Of a DNA stretch of 64,000 bases, positions 62,804 through 64,000 are shown in pieces. A model generated the notes under the pieces. It saw nothing but the letters and a program-made list of their open reading frames with translations. It did no database searches and had not been told where the DNA came from. The position numbers and the translations under genes were made by a program. Positions within the stretch are counted from its first letter, which is position 1. Every line of letters begins with the position of its first letter. The stretch is taken from NCBI RefSeq assembly GCF_001439685.1, contig NZ_JYLH01000010.1, forward strand, positions 62,001 to 126,000, written 5' to 3'. This stretch comes from Pseudomonas libanensis. Its GTDB lineage: Bacteria > Pseudomonadota > Gammaproteobacteria > Pseudomonadales > Pseudomonadaceae.

Positions 62804-63947
62804 CGTGATCCGTTGGAAACATGCAGCATTGCTGGCTCTGGCCGTTTTGGCCGCGGGTTGCAGCAGCAACAGCAAAAAAGAACTGCCTCCTGCCGAGCTG
62901 ACCAGCTTCAAGGAAGAAGTGGTCCTGCAAAAGCAATGGAGCCGCTCCGTCGGTGATGGCCAGGGCGACCTCTACAACCTGTTGCAGCCGGCCATCGACG
63001 GCGACAACATCGTCGCCACCGACTCCACCGGCGTAGTCATTGCCATGGATCGCATGAATGGCGATGTGAAGTGGAAAAAAGACCTCGAGCTGCCGGTTTC
63101 CGGTGGTGTGGGCGTCGGCTACGGCATGGTGCTGATCGGCACGCTCAAAGGTGATGTGGTCGCACTCGACTCCAGCACCGGCGAAGAGAAATGGCGCGCT
63201 CGCGTGACCAGTGAAGTGCTCTCGGCACCGGCGACCAACGGCGATATCGTCGTGGTGCAAACCCAGGATGATCGCGTGATCGGCCTGGAGGCGTCCACCG
63301 GCGACCAGCGCTGGTTGTACGACAGTACCCCGGCGGTGTTGACCCTGCGCGGTACCAGTGGTCCGATTGTGACCAACAACCTCGCCGTTGCAGGCCTGTC
63401 GACCGGTAAAGTGGTTGCCTTGAATACCCAGAACGGCGTGCCGGCCTGGGAAACTCGTGTGGCTATCCCGCAAGGTCGTTCCGAACTGGATCGCGTCGTG
63501 GATATCGACGGTGGCTTGCTGCTGTCGGGTGAAACCCTTTACGTCGCCACCTACCAGGGCCGTGTTGCCGCACTGGACCTGCAAAGCGGTCGCGTCAACT
63601 GGCAGCGTGATGCTTCCAGCTATGCGGGTGTCGCCCAAGGGTTTGGCAGCGTCTATGTGAGCTTGGCCTCCGGCACCGTTGAAAGTGTCGATGAGCGTTC
63701 CACCACTGCACTGTGGAGCAACGACTCGCTGGCTCGCCGTCAACTGTCGGCACCGGAAGTCTTCTCCAGCTACGTCGCGGTAGGTGACTTCGAAGGCTAC
63801 CTGCACCTGCTGAGCCAGGTGGACGGTCGTTTTGTAGGTCGCCAGCGTATCGACAGCGACGGCCTGCGTGCGCGTCCGCTGGTGGTGGGTAACATGCTTT
63901 ATGTGTATGGCAACGGCGGCACGCTGGAAGCCCTGACCATCAAGTAA
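62796..63947 (+). CDS. bamB: Outer membrane protein assembly factor BamB
   Basis: This 383-aa outer-membrane lipoprotein has lipobox LAAGC (about residues 18-22) and an eight-bladed beta-propeller with PQQ-like repeats (for example GDVVALDSSTGEEKWRARVT). ATG at 62796 lies inside the yfgM end after AAAGGGG; a GTG at 62805 is the alternative. It works with BamA on outer-membrane barrel insertion. No gene is identified in the last 53 bp of the window. Confidence 0.94.
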   Translation: MRDVIRWKHAALLALAVLAAGCSSNSKKELPPAELTSFKEEVVLQKQWSRSVGDGQGDLYNLLQPAIDGDNIVATDSTGVVIAMDRMNGDVKWKKDLELPVSGGVGVGYGMVLIGTLKGDVVALDSSTGEEKWRARVTSEVLSAPATNGDIVVVQTQDDRVIGLEASTGDQRWLYDSTPAVLTLRGTSGPIVTNNLAVAGLSTGKVVALNTQNGVPAWETRVAIPQGRSELDRVVDIDGGLLLSGETLYVATYQGRVAALDLQSGRVNWQRDASSYAGVAQGFGSVYVSLASGTVESVDERSTTALWSNDSLARRQLSAPEVFSSYVAVGDFEGYLHLLSQVDGRFVGRQRIDSDGLRARPLVVGNMLYVYGNGGTLEALTIK

Positions 63948-64000
63948 GAACTATGCTTGGGGTAACACCCAGGCGGCCCTGCTTCGGCGGGGCATGCGGC

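Noticed and set aside
1..64000. CRISPR arrays, insertion sequences or prophage genes
   Set aside because: No regularly spaced direct repeats, transposase motifs or phage structural genes were seen; repeats are all REP-type palindromes.

Overview
The window is a stretch of chromosome from a fluorescent pseudomonad, most likely of the Pseudomonas fluorescens group. Supporting this are the high-GC codon use, the gene orders queA-tgt-yajC-secD-secF and iscRSUA-hscBA-fdx-iscX-ndk-rlmN-pilF-rodZ-ispG-hisS-yfgM-bamB, a complete cyoABCDE operon, and many REP/REPIN palindromes of the kind described in P. fluorescens (arms such as GTGGGAGGGGGCTTGCCCCC and GTGGGAGCTGGCTTGCCTGC). No rRNA, CRISPR array, insertion sequence or prophage was seen.

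Layout. 0-2.5 kb: a probable blue-light module, made of a MerR/B12-fold regulator that has lost its cobalamin ligands (class II LitR type), a PilZ-like protein and a short LOV photoreceptor, followed by a flavodoxin. 3.1-13 kb: an accessory catabolic/envelope cluster with class II aldolase, alpha/beta hydrolase, SDR dehydrogenase, DUF1302 barrel protein, DUF1329 protein, a MalT-like LuxR regulator and an AraC regulator. A possible 49-aa membrane protein with its own terminator sits between the SDR and DUF1302 genes. 13-17.7 kb: EamA exporter, the nitric-oxide pair norR/hmp with three NorR-type sites and a probable sigma-54 promoter between them, then dsbB. 18.5-23.4 kb: cyoABCDE, cytochrome bo3 oxidase and heme O synthase. 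23.4-27 kb: queC, a queuosine-precursor-type transporter coupled to an XRE regulator with an S24-like domain, and a Tat-exported PLP aminotransferase (candidate PtaA). 27-32.5 kb: an unrecognised 238-aa protein, a class III aminotransferase, a PAS-GGDEF cyclase and a PhoD-like protein. 32.6-36.4 kb: a bacteriophytochrome module (response regulator, bphO, bphP). 36.6-38.3 kb: small housekeeping or transport genes. 38.3-41.4 kb: a small accessory island against a tRNA-Leu(CAA) gene, holding an AAA-ATPase plus DUF4276 (TOPRIM-like) pair that looks like an anti-phage or OLD-like system, and a decayed DUF3077-like fragment. 41.6-64 kb: conserved core genes for queuosine tRNA modification, Sec translocation, suhB, trmJ, cysE, Fe-S assembly, ndk, rlmN, pilus and cell-shape factors, isoprenoid synthesis, hisS and outer-membrane assembly.

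How the genes work together. queC makes preQ0, Tgt inserts preQ1 into tRNA and QueA converts it to epoxyqueuosine; the VUT-family transporter may import the free precursors. The isc operon has its own IscR box over the promoter. The window carries two unrelated photoreceptor modules, LOV and bacteriophytochrome. The least-described parts are the photosensory cluster at the left end, the XRE/VUT pair with its anomalous start, and the ATPase/DUF4276 pair beside tRNA-Leu. Functions are inferred from motifs and neighbourhood; no database search was run.
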